Of a DNA stretch of 64,000 bases, positions 1 through 9,047 are shown piece after piece. The notes beneath the pieces are model-generated. The model did no database searches. It was given only the letters and a program-made list of their open reading frames with translations, and had not been told where the DNA came from. The stretch comes from Amycolatopsis oliviviridis (lineage in GTDB: Bacteria > Actinomycetota > Actinomycetes > Mycobacteriales > Pseudonocardiaceae): assembly GCF_014654365.1 (NCBI RefSeq), contig NZ_BNAY01000002.1:682001-746000 (forward strand). Reading direction: 5' to 3'. Every line of letters begins with the position of its first letter. The first letter of the stretch is position 1. The position numbers were made by a program, and so were the translations under genes.

Positions 1-1
1 C

Positions 2-52
2 GAAGTCCCGAAACCCCCGGGCCGGTTCACCCGCTGGCTACGCCGCATTTAG
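2..52 (+). CDS. Possible 3' end of an upstream gene (partial)
   Basis: Sixteen codons from the window edge read open in one plus-strand frame and end in VPKPPGRFTRWLRRI, then a TAG that lies inside the first copy of an intergenic repeat (44-65). The basic, aromatic tail looks like a protein C-terminus. The stop placed in a repeat resembles 61366-61368 and 61395-61397, where repeat sequence also carries stop codons of flanking reading frames. It would converge on the CoA-transferase gene. No function can be given from this short piece, and a chance open frame is possible. Confidence 0.3.
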   Translation, partial: EVPKPPGRFTRWLRRI

Positions 53-110
53 TCCTCTGAATGCGTACGGTGCCTGGGACGACGTCCCGCATTTAGTCCT
101 CTGGATGCGG
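44..110. repeat. Two direct copies of the CGCATTTAG intergenic hairpin repeat
   Basis: Two nearly identical units lie at 44-65 and 88-109. Each reads CGCATTTAGTCCTCT followed by GAATGCG or GGATGCG. Each unit is a small hairpin whose ends CGCAT and ATGCG pair. The second ends four bases before the stop codon of the minus-strand CoA transferase. The same element recurs as inverted pairs at 34544-34608 and 61363-61400. No poly-T run follows, so a simple intrinsic terminator is not evident. Confidence 0.8.
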
Positions 111-113
111 GTT

Positions 114-1472
114 TCACCAGACGGCCCGGTCGCTTCCGGCGACGCGCGTCCCCTCCACCCAGAAGGGATTCGAGCCGGGCAGCGTGCCCGCCATCTTGAC
201 CCGGGTGAGCCGGCCGAGCGGGCTGTCGGCGTCCTCCAGGAATTCGGCGCCATCGAAGCCGGTAGGCCCGGCTTCCTTGCGCCCCAAGGAGTTCAGCCAC
301 TCCCCGGTCCCGGCGAGCGAAGTGCGGACGTGCTGGCTGCCGCCTTCGGTGGCAGCCCGGCGGACGGCCGTCATGATCGCCGCCGCGGTGAGCCAGCCGG
401 TCGCGTGGTCGAGCGCCTGCACCGGGAGCGGTCCGGGGCCGTCGATCCCGGCCGTCTCGCCGCCCTCGGCGGCGATCCCCGACGTCATCTGCACGAGGCT
501 GTCGAACCCGCGCCTGCGCGCCCACGGTCCTTCCCAGCCGTAGGCCGACAGGTCCGCGATCACGATCCCCGGTCGCAGCTCGGCGATCGCCTCCGGCGAA
601 AAACCCTTGGCCACCAGCGATCCCGGCCGGAACCCCTGGAGAACGACATCGGCGCGCGCGATCAGCTTGCGCAGCCGCGAGCGCCCGGCCTCGGTCTCCA
701 GGTCGACGTACGCCGAGAGCTTGCCCATCCCGGTGTCGACGGCCAGCGGCGGCACGGTCGGCAGCTGCGCCGACCCGATGTGCATGACGGTGGCGCCGTG
801 CGCGGCGAGCACGCGGCCCGCGACCGGCCCGGCGATGACGTGGGTCAGGTCCAGGATCCGCACCCCGCCCAGCGGCCGGTCGGACTCGAACAGCCGCACC
901 GGTTCCGACGGCCCGAGCGGGCGGATCTCGGCGACCGGCAGCTCGCTCGACGCCTGCCCTTGCTTGTGCGCCAGCCACTCGTCGCGGGTCCGCAGTACGG
1001 CCGCGGCACCGCCGGCGCCGATCACCGCGGACTCGACCTCGTACTTCGACTTGGCCGCGACGACCTTCTCGAACGCCGCCCGGGTCGCGGGCACGCCGAG
1101 ACCCCAGCAGACGGCGGAAACGTGACGCGGGTAGTTGCAGTGCAGCCGCACCCAGCCGTCGTTCGCGCGGTAGTCGCCGGACAGCGGCGCGCTGAACGGC
1201 ACCGGCTCCCCGTCGACCCGGATGTACTGCTCGCTGTGGAACGACGCCGCCGCGTGCCGAGTGTCGACCGAGACCCGGCCGGGTTCGATTCCCCGCAGCC
1301 GCAACAGTTCCCCGGCGGCCAGCGTCGCCGCGGCGATACTCGTCGTCGCCGCCTCCTCGACCCGGAAGGTCCCGGGCAGCACGGAATCGGGGCCGGTGAC
1401 CTCGACGGCGTCTTCGGCGAGCTTGTCACCGGTGAGTGTGGTCCAGACGCGGGCATCCACTGGTGCGTTCAC
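114..1472 (-). CDS. CaiB/BaiF family CoA transferase
   Basis: A 452-residue protein of the class III (CaiB/BaiF) CoA-transferase family, which moves CoA between carboxylic acids. The core begins near residue 200 with VRILDLTHVIAGPVAGR, then VDLETEAGRSRLRKL and ADVVLQGFRPGSL, all typical of the family. An N-terminal half of about 190 residues precedes it, as in longer members. The GTG start at 1472 shares one base with the hemQ TAG stop, so it is probably co-transcribed with the haem genes. An open frame continues upstream inside hemQ but is not coding. The substrate cannot be read from the sequence, and a direct role in haem synthesis is unlikely. Confidence 0.85.
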   Translation of the reverse strand: MNAPVDARVWTTLTGDKLAEDAVEVTGPDSVLPGTFRVEEAATTSIAAATLAAGELLRLRGIEPGRVSVDTRHAAASFHSEQYIRVDGEPVPFSAPLSGDYRANDGWVRLHCNYPRHVSAVCWGLGVPATRAAFEKVVAAKSKYEVESAVIGAGGAAAVLRTRDEWLAHKQGQASSELPVAEIRPLGPSEPVRLFESDRPLGGVRILDLTHVIAGPVAGRVLAAHGATVMHIGSAQLPTVPPLAVDTGMGKLSAYVDLETEAGRSRLRKLIARADVVLQGFRPGSLVAKGFSPEAIAELRPGIVIADLSAYGWEGPWARRRGFDSLVQMTSGIAAEGGETAGIDGPGPLPVQALDHATGWLTAAAIMTAVRRAATEGGSQHVRTSLAGTGEWLNSLGRKEAGPTGFDGAEFLEDADSPLGRLTRVKMAGTLPGSNPFWVEGTRVAGSDRAVW

Positions 1473-2164
1473 TAGGGCAGGAGCGCGATCAGCTCGGCGG
1501 GTTCCACCTTGGTCCCGGTGTAGAACGGGATCTCCTCGCGCACGTGGAGGCGGGCCTCGGTGCCGCGCAGATGACGCATCAGGTCGACGATGCGGTGCAG
1601 TTCGTCGGCCTCGAAGGCCAGGATCCACTCGTAGTCGCCCAGCGCGAACGACGCGACCGTGTTGGCGCGGACGTCCGGGTAGTCGCGGGCCTCCTTGCCG
1701 TGGTCGGCGAGCATCTTGCGGCGCTCGTCGTCCGGCAGCAGGTACCACTCGTAGGAGCGCACGAACGGATAGACGCAGATGAACTTGCGGGCCTCTTCAC
1801 CGGCGAGGAACGCCGGGATGTGGCTCTTGTTGAACTCGGCCGGGCGGTGCAGCGCGACCTGGCTCCAGACCGGCACCGAGGCGCGGCCGAGCGGGGTGTG
1901 CCGGAAACCGCTGTACGCGGCCTGGACCTGCTCGATCTCCTCGGCGTGCCACCAGACCATGTAGTCGGCGTCGGCCCGCAGCCCCGACAGGTCGTAGAGA
2001 CCGCGGACGACGACGCCCTTGGCCTCCAGCGCGTCGAGGTACTCGGTGGTCTCCGCGGTCGCCTTCGTGCGGTCCTCGCCGAGCTTGCCCTGCTCGGCCC
2101 GGAAGACCGACCAGGCGGTGTAACGGATGGTGTCGTTGAGCTCGTTGTAGTTCAGCCGCGCCAT
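1472..2164 (-). CDS. hemQ: Coproheme decarboxylase (chlorite dismutase-like)
   Basis: A 230-residue HemQ/ChdC protein. This enzyme oxidatively decarboxylates coproheme III to protohaem in the coproporphyrin-dependent route used by Gram-positive bacteria. The start [21 protein letters not shown], the tract [10 protein letters not shown] and the segment [19 protein letters not shown] match actinobacterial HemQ and its usual length of about 230 residues. The ATG at 2164 lies 25 bp after the hemY stop, consistent with an operon hemE-hemY-hemQ. HemH/CpfC, the ferrochelatase partner, is not in the window. The assignment rests on family recognition and on its neighbours, and both agree. Confidence 0.95.
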   Translation of the reverse strand: MARLNYNELNDTIRYTAWSVFRAEQGKLGEDRTKATAETTEYLDALEAKGVVVRGLYDLSGLRADADYMVWWHAEEIEQVQAAYSGFRHTPLGRASVPVWSQVALHRPAEFNKSHIPAFLAGEEARKFICVYPFVRSYEWYLLPDDERRKMLADHGKEARDYPDVRANTVASFALGDYEWILAFEADELHRIVDLMRHLRGTEARLHVREEIPFYTGTKVEPAELIALLP

Positions 2165-2189
2165 ACCGCCATCTTGGCACTGCCGGTGC

Positions 2190-3569
2190 TCAGGAGCCCT
2201 CGTGGGTCGGTGTGATCCCGGCGATGCGGCGGGCGGCCGCGTCGGCGGTGGCGACGCAGGCCGGGAGCCCGACGCCGTGCAGTGTCGCGCCCGCCACGGC
2301 GAGCCCTCCGACGTCCGCGACGGCGCGCTCGATCCGTTCGACGCGTTCGAGGTGACCGGTGCCGTACTGCGGGAGCCCGCCACCCCACCGGGTCACCAGC
2401 GTCTCGATCGGCTCGGCGGTGACCCCGGTCAGCCGGGCGAGATCGTCGCGGACCACGCGCACGAGTTCGTCGTCGTCCGCGTGCAGCGCGCCCGGCTCAC
2501 CGAAACGGCCGACCGAGCCGCGGACCAGCACCGGGCCTTCGCCGTACTGCGCCCATTTGCGGGTGGAGAAGGTGAACGCCTTGGCGGCGAACGGCTTCCC
2601 GGCCGTGTCCCGCTCGCCGGCGCCGATCAGCACGCCGGACGAGTCCGGCAGTTCGGTCCCCGGCGGGAGTGCGAGCGCGACCACCGCCATCGACGCGAGT
2701 TCGACCTCCGCGAACGCCGACGACGCGACCCCCGCGACGCCGTCGAGCAGCCGTCGTGCCGAAGGCGCCGGGACGGCGAGCAGGACGGAGTCGGCGTCGA
2801 GGTCGTCGACCTTCCAGCCGGTGGCGGTGCGCTCCAGCGCCGTCACGGTGGTCCCGGTCCGGATCTCGGCGCGCGACAGTTCCGCGAGCCGGTGGATCAG
2901 CGTGCCGAGGCCACCCAGCAAGGTCCCGAAGACGGGCGCTGTACTGGGTGATGCGGGCATGAGTGAGGCCGCGCCTTCGGTCAGCGAGCGCGCGCCGCGG
3001 TCCACCGCGGACGCGAGGCCGGGCATCGTCGCGCGCAGCCCGAGCCCGTCCGCTCCCCCGGCGTAGACCCCGCCCAGCAGCGGGTCGACGAGCCGGTCCA
3101 CGAGTTCGTCGCCGAAGCGCTCGCGCAGCAGCGGGCCGAGCGGCACGTCACCGGCGGGCAGGTCCACCGGCGGCAGCGACGACTCGGCCTCGACCAGCGC
3201 GCGGCCCTTCTCCGACAGCACCCCGGCGACCGCGTCCGCGGCGGCGGGAACGCCCATGACCGTGCCCGGGGGCAGGCCGAGCACGGAACCGCCGGCGTGG
3301 ATCTTCGCGCGGGCCTTGGTGGGGTGGACGAGGCTTTCGCCCAGCCCGACCTCCTTCACCAAGGAGAGCGCCTCGGGGCGGCGGGCGAGGAAGGCCTCGG
3401 CGCCGACGTCGTAGCGCTCACCGGCGAGTTCGATCGTGCGGAGTTTCCCGCCGAGGGACTCCGTCGCCTCGAAGACGACGATCCGGGCGTCCTCACCGAG
3501 CAGCGTCCGCAGCCGGTACGCCGCGGTCAGTCCCGAGATACCGCCACCGACGACGGCGACCGTTCTCAC
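2190..3569 (-). CDS. hemY: Coproporphyrinogen/protoporphyrinogen oxidase (HemY type)
   Basis: A 459-residue FAD enzyme that oxidises coproporphyrinogen III (CgoX activity in Gram-positives). The N-terminal Rossmann motif [17 protein letters not shown] binds FAD, and the following [13 protein letters not shown] is typical of the monoamine-oxidase fold. The C-terminal [16 protein letters not shown] closes the FAD site. The GTG start at 3569 overlaps the hemE stop by four bases, which implies translational coupling. Length is normal for HemY. Because HemQ is encoded next door, the physiological substrate is more likely coproporphyrinogen than protoporphyrinogen (inference from known actinobacterial pathway). 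Confidence 0.94.
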   Translation of the reverse strand: MRTVAVVGGGISGLTAAYRLRTLLGEDARIVVFEATESLGGKLRTIELAGERYDVGAEAFLARRPEALSLVKEVGLGESLVHPTKARAKIHAGGSVLGLPPGTVMGVPAAADAVAGVLSEKGRALVEAESSLPPVDLPAGDVPLGPLLRERFGDELVDRLVDPLLGGVYAGGADGLGLRATMPGLASAVDRGARSLTEGAASLMPASPSTAPVFGTLLGGLGTLIHRLAELSRAEIRTGTTVTALERTATGWKVDDLDADSVLLAVPAPSARRLLDGVAGVASSAFAEVELASMAVVALALPPGTELPDSSGVLIGAGERDTAGKPFAAKAFTFSTRKWAQYGEGPVLVRGSVGRFGEPGALHADDDELVRVVRDDLARLTGVTAEPIETLVTRWGGGLPQYGTGHLERVERIERAVADVGGLAVAGATLHGVGLPACVATADAAARRIAGITPTHEGS

Positions 3570-4639
3570 TGCCGGATCTCGTGCACCAGCCCGACCACGC
3601 GCGTCAGGACGTCCGGGTCGACGCCGGGCAGCACCCCGTGGCCGAGGTTGAAGATGTGGCCGTCGGCCGCGCGGCCCTCGGCGAGGATCCGCCGGACCTC
3701 GGCTTCGAGCACCGGCCAGGACGCGTGCAGCAGCGCCGGGTCGAGGTTGCCCTGCACGACTCCGCCGCCGAGCCGCCGGACGGCCTCGTCGAGCGGGATG
3801 CGCCAGTCGACGCCGACCACGTCGGCACCCGCGTCGCGCATGGCCACCAGCAGCTCGCCGGTGCCGACGCCGAAGTGGATCCGCGGCACGCCGTAGCCCG
3901 CGACCGCGTCCAGCACCTTCGCCGAATGCGGCAGGACGAACTCGCGGTAGTCCCGCTCAGACAGCGCGCCCGCCCACGAGTCGAACAGCTGGATCGCGTC
4001 GGCCCCGGCGTCGAGCTGCGCGCCGAGGAACGTGATCGCCATGTCCGCCAGGCGCCCGGCCAGCTCGTGCCACAGCGCCGGCTCGGAGTGCATGAGCGCC
4101 TTGGTGTGTTCGTGGTTGCGGCTCGGCCCGCCCTCGATGAGATAGGAGGCCAGGGTGAACGGCGCGCCCGCGAAGCCGATCAGCGGCGTCTCGCCCAGCG
4201 ACCCGACCAGCAGCCGGACGCCGTCGGCGACCCGCTCCACCTGCTCCGGGTCCAGGACCGGGAGCGCGCGCACGCCCGCGGCGTCGCGGATCGGCTCGGC
4301 GACGACCGGCCCGGTGCCCGCGACGATGTCGATGTCGAGGCCCGCCGCCTTGAGCGGGACGACGATGTCACTGAAGAGGATGGCCGCGTCGACGCCGTGA
4401 CGGCGGATCGGCTGGAGGGTGATCTCGGCGAGCATCTCGGGGTCGAAGCACGCTTCGAACATCGAGGTGCCCTCGCGCAGCGCCCGGTACTCGGGCAGCG
4501 ACCGGCCGGCCTGGCGCATGAACCACACGGGGGTGCGGGCCGGACGTTCGCCGCGCGCGGCGGCCAGGAACGGCGAGCCGGGCAGGGCACGACGGGCCGC
4601 GGGGACGGTCTGCGCGGGAGAAGCAGGTGAAGGAGACAT
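3566..4639 (-). CDS. hemE: Uroporphyrinogen decarboxylase
   Basis: A 357-residue HemE, which decarboxylates uroporphyrinogen III to coproporphyrinogen III in the cytosol. The signature [16 protein letters not shown] near residue 40 carries the conserved arginines of the active site, followed by [16 protein letters not shown] and [17 protein letters not shown]. The first gene of the haem operon, it diverges from the DUF3000 gene. ATG at 4639 is preferred; a GTG one codon upstream (4642) would add one residue. The 4-bp overlap with hemY supports one transcript. Confidence 0.96.
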   Translation of the reverse strand: MSPSPASPAQTVPAARRALPGSPFLAAARGERPARTPVWFMRQAGRSLPEYRALREGTSMFEACFDPEMLAEITLQPIRRHGVDAAILFSDIVVPLKAAGLDIDIVAGTGPVVAEPIRDAAGVRALPVLDPEQVERVADGVRLLVGSLGETPLIGFAGAPFTLASYLIEGGPSRNHEHTKALMHSEPALWHELAGRLADMAITFLGAQLDAGADAIQLFDSWAGALSERDYREFVLPHSAKVLDAVAGYGVPRIHFGVGTGELLVAMRDAGADVVGVDWRIPLDEAVRRLGGGVVQGNLDPALLHASWPVLEAEVRRILAEGRAADGHIFNLGHGVLPGVDPDVLTRVVGLVHEIRQ

Positions 4640-4727
4640 CACGGTTCATGGTGCCATGGGTGCTCGGAGGCCTTACTCTCGGCGCGCCTGCGCCCCGAAC
4701 CGGACGATCGCGTCTTACAGTCGGTTG

Positions 4728-5291
4728 GTGACCGCGATGACATCAGTACCCGATCTCTTCCGTGAAGCCGTCGCGGCGTTGCAATCGGTCCGGCCCCGCC
4801 CGGAAGTCCAGCTGGAGACGATGCGCCCGCCGCAGCGCCTGGCACCGTGGTCCTACGCGGTGAGCTGCGAGGTCGAAGGGCCGGCGGACGTACTGGCGTC
4901 GGGGCGGCTGGTACTGCTGCACGATCCGGAGGGCCAGGAAGGCTGGGACGGAGTCCTGCGGCTGGTCATGTACGTCCGCGCCGAACTGGACCGGGAACTG
5001 GCGACCGATCCCTTCCTGCCCGCCGTCGGCTGGTCCTGGCTGACCGACGCGCTGGAGAGCTCCGGCGCGGAGTGGACGGCGCTGGGCGGCACGGTCACCG
5101 AAACGTCGTCGGCCCGCTTCGGCGACATCTCCGGCCCCGCGCGCACCGACGATCTGGAACTGCGGGCGTCCTGGACGCCGACGGACGCCGCGCTGCGGCC
5201 GCACGGGCAGGCCTTCTGTCAGGTGATGGCGAGCGTCGTCGGACTGCCGCCGGTCGGCGTGACGCTCTTCGAGCAGCGCCAGTCCTCCTGA
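4728..5291 (+). CDS. DUF3000 domain protein
   Basis: A 187-residue protein recognised as the actinobacterial DUF3000 family. Visible landmarks are VPDLFREAVAALQSVRPR at the start, LAPWSYAVSCEV, and VGWSWLTDALESSGAEW in the middle. No signal peptide, membrane segment or catalytic motif is evident. The start may be GTG 4728 or ATG 4737, three codons later. The gene diverges from hemE and lies upstream of the RNase D gene, the order I recall around Rv2678c-Rv2681 in mycobacteria. Function unknown. Confidence 0.85.
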   Translation: MTAMTSVPDLFREAVAALQSVRPRPEVQLETMRPPQRLAPWSYAVSCEVEGPADVLASGRLVLLHDPEGQEGWDGVLRLVMYVRAELDRELATDPFLPAVGWSWLTDALESSGAEWTALGGTVTETSSARFGDISGPARTDDLELRASWTPTDAALRPHGQAFCQVMASVVGLPPVGVTLFEQRQSS

Positions 5292-6151
5292 GACCCCGGC
5301 CGTCCGTCCCGACACGCCGGATTCCCATCAATCGAGACATAGCATTCGGGTTATTTTGCGATTTCCGGCCAGCTAGTGCCGCTAGGAAAGCTGCCGATAC
5401 TAAAGGTCCCTTGCTCCCCCGCCGGATCGGCGGCCGGAGTACGTGAAGGCCCCCTTCATTGCGCCTAGCGCAAGCAAGGGGGCCTTCACGTACTCACGAA
5501 GTATCCGCGAAGCGGCCGAGAGCGCCTTCGCTTACCCCATTCGCAAGCCCCTCAGGGCGTCCGTATGCCGCCGAGAGGCCCTTCGGGGCCATCTGGACTA
5601 GACCAGCCCCCACCTGCGCGGAGCCGTCCGCTCAGAGGTCTGGACCACCCCGTTCGTGCTACCCACCCTGTCACCGTCAGCAACAAGATCAAGTTCGCCG
5701 AAAACACCTCCGGGGACACCGCCGGACGCCTCCGGAGCGTTACGATCACGGTCACCCAGCGAAGCGATCATGACGCTGAGCGAAGTTGATCAAGCCCCAT
5801 GCCGGAGGCGGTTTCCGGCCTCCGTCACACTGGCTTTCGAGGCTCCCGAGCAGAGGCACCGGCAGGTGCACGCCCCATCTGCACAGTCGGTTGGACCCCG
5901 GTAACCCCAGTGCATCGCGTTCTTTCGGCGATGCGTTAGCCACCGGCTGTGTACTAGCCCGATCGTGTTACAACGAACTCCCTGAGTAACTACTCGTTTG
6001 AGATAGATACCCATTCGATCCCCCCGTGAAGGCCTCAGGGCGGCTACAGTGCCATCGACGACACCACTTTCGGTCTAAAGCTGGCGCGGCTAAACGGCCG
6101 AAAGTCCCGGTGCCGGTCGGGGGGCACGACCGACTCCAGGGAGGTAGTGAC
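5292..6151. other. 860-bp intergenic region before the response regulator
   Basis: No convincing gene is seen. The short open frames lack ribosome binding sites and family features. It contains the hairpin at 5438-5494. The last 250 bases are less GC-rich (for example gttacaacgaactccctgag at 5967-5986 and tgagatagatacccattcg at 5999-6017) and probably hold the promoter and a long leader for the response regulator gene. Confidence 0.6.
5438..5494. repeat. Long inverted repeat, ATGAAGG-type hairpin
   Basis: Arms of 27 nt (5438-5464 and 5468-5494) pair with two mismatches around a 3-nt centre. The outer part reads AGTACGTGAAGGCCCCCTTC. It lies 146 bp after the DUF3000 stop and belongs to the same family as 17249-17305, 24704-24760, 37693-37747 and 57738-57798. 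Transcribed RNA would form a very stable stem. There is no poly-U tail, so any terminator role would be non-canonical. Confidence 0.85.
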
Positions 6152-6868
6152 GTGGCTACCGTCGGCATTTCTCAGGCCGTCCGATCCACGCCAGCCGGTT
6201 CATTGCCGGCGAGCATGGTTCCGCACCCGCGGGAAGAGCTGTTTTCCGTGTTGGTGGTCGATGACCACCCGCTGTTGAGGGAGGCAATCTCAGCAAGACT
6301 CGCACAGATGGGTGCGGGCACCGTCCACGAGGCCGCCACGGTGGCCGAGGCGAGGGCGCGAGCACAGGCCACCGGGCCTTGTGATCTGGCGATCCTCGAT
6401 CTCGGACTGCCGGATGGCAGCGGCATCGAGCTGGTTACGGAACTCCGTAGCCACGGCTGGCCTCGGGTAGTGGTGCTCGCTTCATCAGACGACCCGTACG
6501 CGGTCAGGTCGGCGTTCCAGGCCGGCGCCCAGGCATACCTGCTCAAGTCGGCATCGCCGGTCGTAGTGACCGACGGCGTCCGCAGGGTGCTCGAGGGCGG
6601 CGTCTACGCGGACCCGAGCGTCGCACCGGTCCTGGCCACCGGCACCCGAGTCGCCGGCACCGACAACACCCCGCGCGAGCTTTCCGCGCGCGAGGTCGAG
6701 GTGCTGCAGCTCGTCGCCGACGGCCAGAGCAACAAGGAGATCGGTGAGGAACTCAGCCTCTCCGCTCTCACGGTGAAATCCCACCTCTCCCGCATCGGGC
6801 GCAAGCTCGGCACGGGTGACCGGGCTCAGATGGTGGCGCTGGCGATGCGTGCCGGTGTGATCCGCTGA
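6152..6868 (+). CDS. LuxR/NarL-family response regulator
   Basis: A 238-residue two-component regulator. The receiver domain (about residues 30-150) shows the acidic pair in VLVVDDHPLLREA, the phosphoacceptor Asp in LAILDLGLPDGSG and the conserved Lys in AYLLKSAS. A LuxR helix-turn-helix follows (about 175-235), LSAREVEVLQLVADGQSNKE, then LTVKSHLSRIGRKLG. GTG at 6152 is chosen because GGAGG lies just upstream; an in-frame ATG at 6026 would add 42 unconserved residues. No histidine kinase is adjacent, so it is an orphan here. Target genes unknown. Confidence 0.88.
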   Translation: MATVGISQAVRSTPAGSLPASMVPHPREELFSVLVVDDHPLLREAISARLAQMGAGTVHEAATVAEARARAQATGPCDLAILDLGLPDGSGIELVTELRSHGWPRVVVLASSDDPYAVRSAFQAGAQAYLLKSASPVVVTDGVRRVLEGGVYADPSVAPVLATGTRVAGTDNTPRELSAREVEVLQLVADGQSNKEIGEELSLSALTVKSHLSRIGRKLGTGDRAQMVALAMRAGVIR

Positions 6869-6936
6869 CAAAGGCGAACTGCCCTGCGGGGCGGGCGGAC
6901 CAGGCGCGGCCCGCTCGTCCCGTAGGGTCTTCACCC

Positions 6937-8208
6937 ATGGAAGGCGACCGACCCGGAGATCCGCAGGCAGACCCGAAGACCGGCACCGATGACACCGGTG
7001 GACCGGTTCTGCTGCGCGAGCCCGCCGAGGGCACTCCGCCGGTGATCGCCGACGCGACAGCCCTCGCTGAAGCCTGCGCGAAGATCGCGGGTGGCAGCGG
7101 GGCCATCGCCGTGGACACCGAACGCGCGTCCGGCTACCGGTACTGGCCGAAGGCCTATCTGGTCCAGCTGCGCCGCGAAGGTGCCGGCTCCTTCCTCATC
7201 GACCCCATTCCGCTCGAAGGGCAGCTCGCGCCCCTCGCGGAAGTGCTCAACGACGCCGAATGGGTGTTGCACGCGGCCTCTCAGGACCTGCCGTGCCTCG
7301 CCGAACTCGACCTGCACCCGAAGAGCCTGTTCGACACCGAACTCGCCGGACGGCTCGCCGGGTACGAACGGGTCGCCCTCGGCACCCTCGTCGAACTTCT
7401 CCTCGGCTACCAGCTGGAGAAGGGCCACAGCGCCGCCGACTGGTCGAAGCGCCCGCTTCCCGTCGACTGGCTGAACTACGCCGCCCTCGACGTCGAGCTG
7501 CTCATCGAACTGCGCGAGAAACTCGAAGCCGACCTCGCCGCCCAGGGCAAGCTCGAATGGGCCCAGCAGGAGTTCGAGGCCGTCCGCACCGCACCGCCGC
7601 CCGCCCCGCGGGCCGAACCGTGGCGCCGGACGTCGGGCGTGCACAAGATCCGCAGCGCCCGCGGCCTCGCCGCCGTGCGCGAACTGTGGCAGGCGCGGGA
7701 CGAACTGGCCCGCAAACGTGACCGCGCGCCGAGCCGGATCCTGCCCGACAGCGCGATCATCAACGCCGTCACTGCGGACCCGAAGACCGTCGAGCAGCTG
7801 CAGGCGCTGCCTGTGTTCAGCGGCCGGGTCCAGCGCAAGTACACCGCGAGCTGGCTGCGGCATCTGCAGGCCGCCCGCGCGCTCCCCGCCGACGAACTGC
7901 CCACCCCCGCGCAGCAGACCGACGGCCCGCCGCCGGTGAACCGCTGGTCGGACAAGGACCCCGACGCGGCCGCCCGGCTCAGCGCCGCCCGTGCGGCGCT
8001 GGCCGCCATCGCCGAGGACCGGCGGCTGCCGGTGGAGAACCTGCTGCTGCCGGAACTGGTGCGCCGCACCTGCTGGCGGCCGCCCGCGGACCTGAGCGAG
8101 GACGCCGTCGCCCAGGTGCTCCGCGACGCCGGGGCCCGGCCGTGGCAGGTCGAGCTGACCGTGGCCGCGCTGAGCAAGGCCCTGCACGCCACGGCCGCCT
8201 CGGACTGA
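6937..8208 (+). CDS. rnd: RNase D-like 3'-5' exonuclease with HRDC domain
   Basis: A 423-residue protein of the DEDDy exonuclease family, acting on RNA 3' ends. The exonuclease domain (about residues 35-215) carries DTE in AIAVDTERASGYRY, Asp in HAASQDLPCL, and the Tyr/Asp motif LNYAALDVELL. An HRDC nucleic-acid-binding domain follows at about 235-315 (RGLAAVRELWQARDELARKR). Length and domain order match the actinobacterial protein. It stops 5 bp before the end of the converging TetR gene, with no room for a terminator. Confidence 0.92.
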   Translation: MEGDRPGDPQADPKTGTDDTGGPVLLREPAEGTPPVIADATALAEACAKIAGGSGAIAVDTERASGYRYWPKAYLVQLRREGAGSFLIDPIPLEGQLAPLAEVLNDAEWVLHAASQDLPCLAELDLHPKSLFDTELAGRLAGYERVALGTLVELLLGYQLEKGHSAADWSKRPLPVDWLNYAALDVELLIELREKLEADLAAQGKLEWAQQEFEAVRTAPPPAPRAEPWRRTSGVHKIRSARGLAAVRELWQARDELARKRDRAPSRILPDSAIINAVTADPKTVEQLQALPVFSGRVQRKYTASWLRHLQAARALPADELPTPAQQTDGPPPVNRWSDKDPDAAARLSAARAALAAIAEDRRLPVENLLLPELVRRTCWRPPADLSEDAVAQVLRDAGARPWQVELTVAALSKALHATAASD

Positions 8209-8213
8209 CCGGG

Positions 8214-8870
8214 CTAGTCCTCCAGTAGCGCCCGCGCGGAGTCCCGCAGGGCGGCGTCCGGCTCCCCGAGACCGGCGAGCCTCAGTACGCCGTCGGCACC
8301 CTCGACGGCGTGCGCTTCGACGTCCAGATCCGGCTGGTCACGCCGGACGATCGCGATGCTCTCGACGAGCCCGAACACGAGGTCTGTCCGGATGCCGATC
8401 AGCTCGCCCGGGACCCCCGCCGCCGCGACGAGCGAGCCGTAGACGCGTTTGAGCTCCGCCCGCTCGGCCCGGAAGCGGGCCAGCCTCGGCGAGGAGATCT
8501 CGGGCAGCAGGTACAGGGCGCCGAGGTTGTGCCGTGCGCTGCCGAGCAGGTGGATGTCCGCGTAGGCGAGCGCCCACAGCCGCGTGCCGACCGGCGCGAG
8601 CTGGGCCGACAGCCCGCCCGCGACGTCCAGTGACGGCCGGACGGTGTCCTCCAGCAGCGCCGCGAGAATGTCCTCTTTGGACGGAAAGTGGTAGTAGAGC
8701 GACGCCTGGCGCAGACCCGCGCGTTCGGCGATGGCTCGGGTGGTCGTCGCCGCATACCCGGCGCCGGTGAACAGCTCCCCCGCGGCGTCCAGTACGGCGA
8801 GCCGCGCTTCCCGCTTGCTCGCCGCCGCGCCGCTGGCTCTCGGCCTTCCCACCCCGGTCGTTTTTGTCAT
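8214..8870 (-). CDS. TetR-family regulator, divergent from the guanidine/urea operon
   Basis: A 218-residue TetR repressor. The DNA-binding domain is near the N-terminus: LDAAGELFTGAGYAATTTRA, then LRQASLYYHFPSKEDI, the classic TetR recognition helix. The C-terminal ligand domain is not assignable. It is transcribed away from the APC permease gene, and the 177-bp gap contains two inverted repeats (8931-8944 and 8998-9021) that could be its operators. Control of the downstream nitrogen-assimilation operon is an inference from position. Confidence 0.88.
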   Translation of the reverse strand: MTKTTGVGRPRASGAAASKREARLAVLDAAGELFTGAGYAATTTRAIAERAGLRQASLYYHFPSKEDILAALLEDTVRPSLDVAGGLSAQLAPVGTRLWALAYADIHLLGSARHNLGALYLLPEISSPRLARFRAERAELKRVYGSLVAAAGVPGELIGIRTDLVFGLVESIAIVRRDQPDLDVEAHAVEGADGVLRLAGLGEPDAALRDSARALLED

Positions 8871-8930
8871 CTATCCGATCCTGCCATTTCTCCGGGAAGA
8901 TCTTTGTTACGTCCGGTGGTCGGCCCAGGT

Positions 8931-9021
8931 TACCGAATCCGGTATCTGTTAACACCGCGCTTACCCCGCGGAGATGAGAAGGATCCCGCATGCGCTTAAT
9001 TTCGGTCAGCCGATCGAAATT
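8931..9021. promoter_or_regulatory. Candidate TetR operators in a divergent promoter
   Basis: Two inverted repeats lie between the TetR and permease genes. One is TACCGAATCCGGTA (8931-8944, 5-bp arms). The second has perfect 7-bp arms AATTTCG (8998-9004) and CGAAATT (9015-9021) around a 10-nt centre, 26 bp before the permease start. No guanidine riboswitch could be recognised in this leader. Confidence 0.4.
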
Positions 9022-9047
9022 CGGCCCTTCAGACAGGAGCCCCCGCG

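Noticed and set aside
114..1748. Longer N-terminal extension of the CoA transferase
   Set aside because: Codons 1473-1748 lie inside hemQ in another frame and show no family similarity; the GTG overlapping the hemQ stop gives the normal protein.
5438..5494. Coding peptides of the MK-x-PF type inside hairpin arms
   Set aside because: The frames come from the palindromic arms, vary between copies, and have no ribosome sites; they are by-products of the repeat.
8871..9047. Guanidine riboswitch upstream of the permease
   Set aside because: I looked for ykkC-type and mini-ykkC features and did not see the conserved cores; a covariance search would be needed to settle it.
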